Position numbers and translations under genes: made by a program. Positions 62,170 through 64,000 of a DNA stretch of 64,000 nt are shown here, in pieces. Below the pieces are notes generated by a model, which worked only from the letters and a program-made list of their open reading frames with translations, had not been told where the DNA came from and did not search any database. Within the stretch, counting starts at the first letter, position 1, and each line of letters starts with the position of its first letter. This DNA is from Paenibacillus stellifer (GTDB taxonomy: Bacteria > Bacillota > Bacilli > Paenibacillales > Paenibacillaceae): NCBI RefSeq assembly GCF_000758685.1, contig NZ_CP009286.1, positions 3,626,501-3,690,500 on the forward strand, in the 5' to 3' direction.

Positions 62170-62832
62170 ATGAAAACCAGTATTTTCAGCCAAATCTCAA
62201 TAGACGGCAAGATTACGATGGGAGCCGGCCAGTCCAGTAAGCCGCTCTTCAGCCTGCTGGAGAACCAGGATATCGAATATATTCACAGCTTTCGCGGCCA
62301 GGTACAAGGTATTATGGTAGGAAAAAATACAATTCTGACCGACAATCCTATGCTTACGAACCGGTATGAGAAGAACAACGACCCTCTGCGGATTATTCCA
62401 ACTTCGCATATGGATATTCCGATGGACAGCCATGTATTTACCGACAATGGCAAAACGCTGGTGGTTACGACCGAGAACGGCAAAGACTCGGAGAAAATCG
62501 AGGTTCTGCGCGGACGCAGCAATAAAGAGGTGCTGGTCTGCGGAGAAGACAAGGTGGACTTCACGGAACTGTACCGGCAGCTTGAAACAAACTATGGCGT
62601 ATCCAGCCTGATGATTGAGGGCGGGGGTTTTCTGAATTGGCATGTGTTCGACCAGGATTTGGTGGATGAGATTATTTTGATGCAGCTGCCCATCATTATT
62701 GGAGGCGCCACGAACATTACTCTTGCAGACGGCGAGGGCTATCGAGATCTCGATTTAGCCAAAAAATTCAAGGTGGCAGAGGTCGTCCCGACCAAAAATT
62801 ATACGCTGCTCCGTTATCTAAAGGCGGTATAG
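62170..62832 (+). CDS. RibD C-terminal-like reductase (dihydrofolate reductase fold)
   Basis: The 220-residue protein is a stand-alone member of the RibD reductase family: SQISIDGKI near the start, the substrate segment VGKNTILTDNPMLTNR and the NADPH region SLMIEGGGFLNWHVF. It lacks the deaminase domain. Riboflavin synthesis is already covered by ribD at 54355, so this paralogue probably acts on another substrate in the cluster. It starts 25 bases after the preceding stop, behind AAAGAGGG. Confidence 0.88.
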   Translation: MKTSIFSQISIDGKITMGAGQSSKPLFSLLENQDIEYIHSFRGQVQGIMVGKNTILTDNPMLTNRYEKNNDPLRIIPTSHMDIPMDSHVFTDNGKTLVVTTENGKDSEKIEVLRGRSNKEVLVCGEDKVDFTELYRQLETNYGVSSLMIEGGGFLNWHVFDQDLVDEIILMQLPIIIGGATNITLADGEGYRDLDLAKKFKVAEVVPTKNYTLLRYLKAV

Positions 62833-62847
62833 AAGGAGAATCGATAG

Positions 62848-64000
62848 GTGAACAGTCATTTGAAAAGTGATTTTTACAACAATGTAATAAAAATTGCGGT
62901 CCCTGTGACCCTGCAGAGTCTAATCATGGCTCTGCTAACGCTGACCGACCAACTGATGGTCGGCCAGCTTGGCGATGTGGCGATCGCATCGGTGGGCATC
63001 TCCACCAAGATTTACGGCATTATATCCGTTGTGCTGGCAGGTCTCGCAACCGGTATTTCCATTTATGCGGCCCAGTTCTGGGGCAAGCGGGATGAGAAGA
63101 GCATTGCTCAATTAATGGGGATGGGTGTGACGGTCGGGCTGGTCTTTGCGATTCTTTTTACCGTGCCGGTGCATTTCGCTCCGAAATTTAATCTTGGATT
63201 ATTTACGACGGACCAGCGTGTTATCTCGGAAGGGGCGATATTTCTCCGAATCATCTCCTTAAGCTACATTCCGGCCATGCTGACGATGATCTATTCGGCC
63301 ATCTTGCGCTCGACCGGACGCGTCAAGCTGCCGATGATCGTCAGTATGTGTACGGTAGGCATTAACATTGTGCTCAACTACCTTCTGATCTACGGGAATT
63401 TCGGATTCCCTGAATTGGGACTGAAGGGCGCCGCGATATCGACCTTGACCGCCCGGATTGTGGAGTGTCTGTTTATTATCGGAGCCTCGTACAAGCTTCG
63501 CCTCCCCGGCATCGCGGACAGAAGCAACTGGTTCGGGGCATCTGGACAGCTTGCGGGCAAATTTTTCCGGACCACGTACCCGATTGTGCTGACCGAGCTG
63601 ATCTGGGTGCTGGGGGAAACGGTCTACGCTATTATTTACAGCCGCATGGGTACTGCGGAAATGACGGCCATGACGATAACCTTCCCGCTTCAGGGGCTCA
63701 GCATCGGACTACTGTCCGGCCTTTCGAGCGCTGCCGGCATTCTGATTGGCAACAAGCTCGGAGCGGACGAGGAAGAAACTGCGCTGGATTTCTCCCGAAG
63801 ATTCATTCTGCTCGGGATTGTCATATCGCTGGTGGCGGGAGTGCTGATTGCTGCAGCGGCACCGCTGTATGTGTCCATCTTTCAAATCTCCGACGAAGCG
63901 CACCAGATGGGTATCCGTCTCGTCTGGGTGTTTGCGGGATTCCTTTGGGTAAAAGTCTCCAATATGATTCTGGCCGGCGGCATTCTCCAAAGCGGAGGAG
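62848..64000 (+). CDS. MATE-family efflux transporter (runs off the window)
   Basis: The GTG at 62848 follows AAGGAG by 9 bases. The visible 384 residues show at least nine or ten transmembrane helices and the MATE pattern: LTDQLMVGQLGDVAIASVG at the N terminus, and a second similar half starting near TYPIVLTELIWVLGE. MATE proteins export drugs or secondary metabolites with Na or H exchange. Its place as the last visible gene of the sugar cluster suggests export of that product. The C terminus is outside the window. Confidence 0.92.
   Translation, partial: MNSHLKSDFYNNVIKIAVPVTLQSLIMALLTLTDQLMVGQLGDVAIASVGISTKIYGIISVVLAGLATGISIYAAQFWGKRDEKSIAQLMGMGVTVGLVFAILFTVPVHFAPKFNLGLFTTDQRVISEGAIFLRIISLSYIPAMLTMIYSAILRSTGRVKLPMIVSMCTVGINIVLNYLLIYGNFGFPELGLKGAAISTLTARIVECLFIIGASYKLRLPGIADRSNWFGASGQLAGKFFRTTYPIVLTELIWVLGETVYAIIYSRMGTAEMTAMTITFPLQGLSIGLLSGLSSAAGILIGNKLGADEEETALDFSRRFILLGIVISLVAGVLIAAAAPLYVSIFQISDEAHQMGIRLVWVFAGFLWVKVSNMILAGGILQSGG

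Noticed and set aside
62170..62832. Second riboflavin reductase for the rib pathway
   Set aside because: A full ribD is already present under the FMN riboswitch, and this gene sits in an unrelated cluster without a riboswitch.
1..64000. CRISPR arrays, tRNA and rRNA genes, prophage genes
   Set aside because: No regularly spaced direct repeats, tRNA cloverleaf sequences, rRNA segments or phage structural genes were recognised.

Overview
The window looks like a chromosomal segment of a Paenibacillus-type, endospore-forming member of the Bacillota. Gene order follows the Bacillus subtilis trp/aro/hep, der/gpsA, ypfA/ypeB, resABCDE, spm/dac, scp and rib neighbourhoods. Sporulation genes (spoIVA, spoVIF, ypeB, spmA, spmB, ytfJ) are scattered through it. 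Starts are preceded by strong GGAGG-type ribosome binding sites, and TTG and GTG starts are common. No rRNA, tRNA or CRISPR array was found.

Layout. 1-5.5 kb: trpE (partial) behind a TRAP-type attenuator, then aroH, aroB, aroC, a 53-residue protein, cheR and ndk. 5.6-11.6 kb: a menaquinone block (hepT, mqnA, ubiX, ubiA/mqnP, menG, hepS), then mtrB, which encodes TRAP itself. 11.7-21.9 kb: hup, spoIVA, a ferredoxin, spoVIF, gpsA, plsY, der, rpsA, plsC, cmk. 22.1-30.6 kb: a PilZ protein, ypeB, a small Cys-rich protein, prsW, mecA, a deacetylase lipoprotein, a phosphoesterase, a CPBP protease. 30.7-32.8 kb: a serine-type T-box and serA. 32.9-39.8 kb: accessory genes (SDR, an IS110 element, WYL regulator, chemoreceptor, glpK). 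39.9-43.6 kb: resE, resD, a wrecked resC/resB stretch, resA. 43.7-49.9 kb: rluB, an amidase-like protein, spmB, spmA, a D,D-carboxypeptidase, a patch of fused gene fragments, ytfJ and a DUF2953 gene. 50.1-55.9 kb: scpB, scpA and the rib operon behind an FMN riboswitch. 56-57.4 kb: broken genes. 57.8-64 kb: a sugar-enzyme and efflux cluster that runs off the end of the window.

How parts connect. The trp leader carries eleven NAG triplets at an exact 5-nt period. The TRAP protein that should read them is encoded about 10 kb away in the same window. Part of the TRAP site can also pair with the 5' arm of the trpE leader terminator, which gives a complete switch. MqnA, a UbiA prenyltransferase and a UbiX protein between menG and hepT point to the futalosine route to menaquinone.

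Least explained: (i) the 57.8-64 kb cluster, with a LacI-type palindrome, a frameshifted Zn-dehydrogenase, a divergent GH13 enzyme, a solute-binding-like protein without a signal peptide, a RibD-like reductase and a MATE exporter; (ii) decay of the cytochrome c assembly genes between intact resA and resDE; (iii) a 122-nt nested hairpin downstream of scpB.
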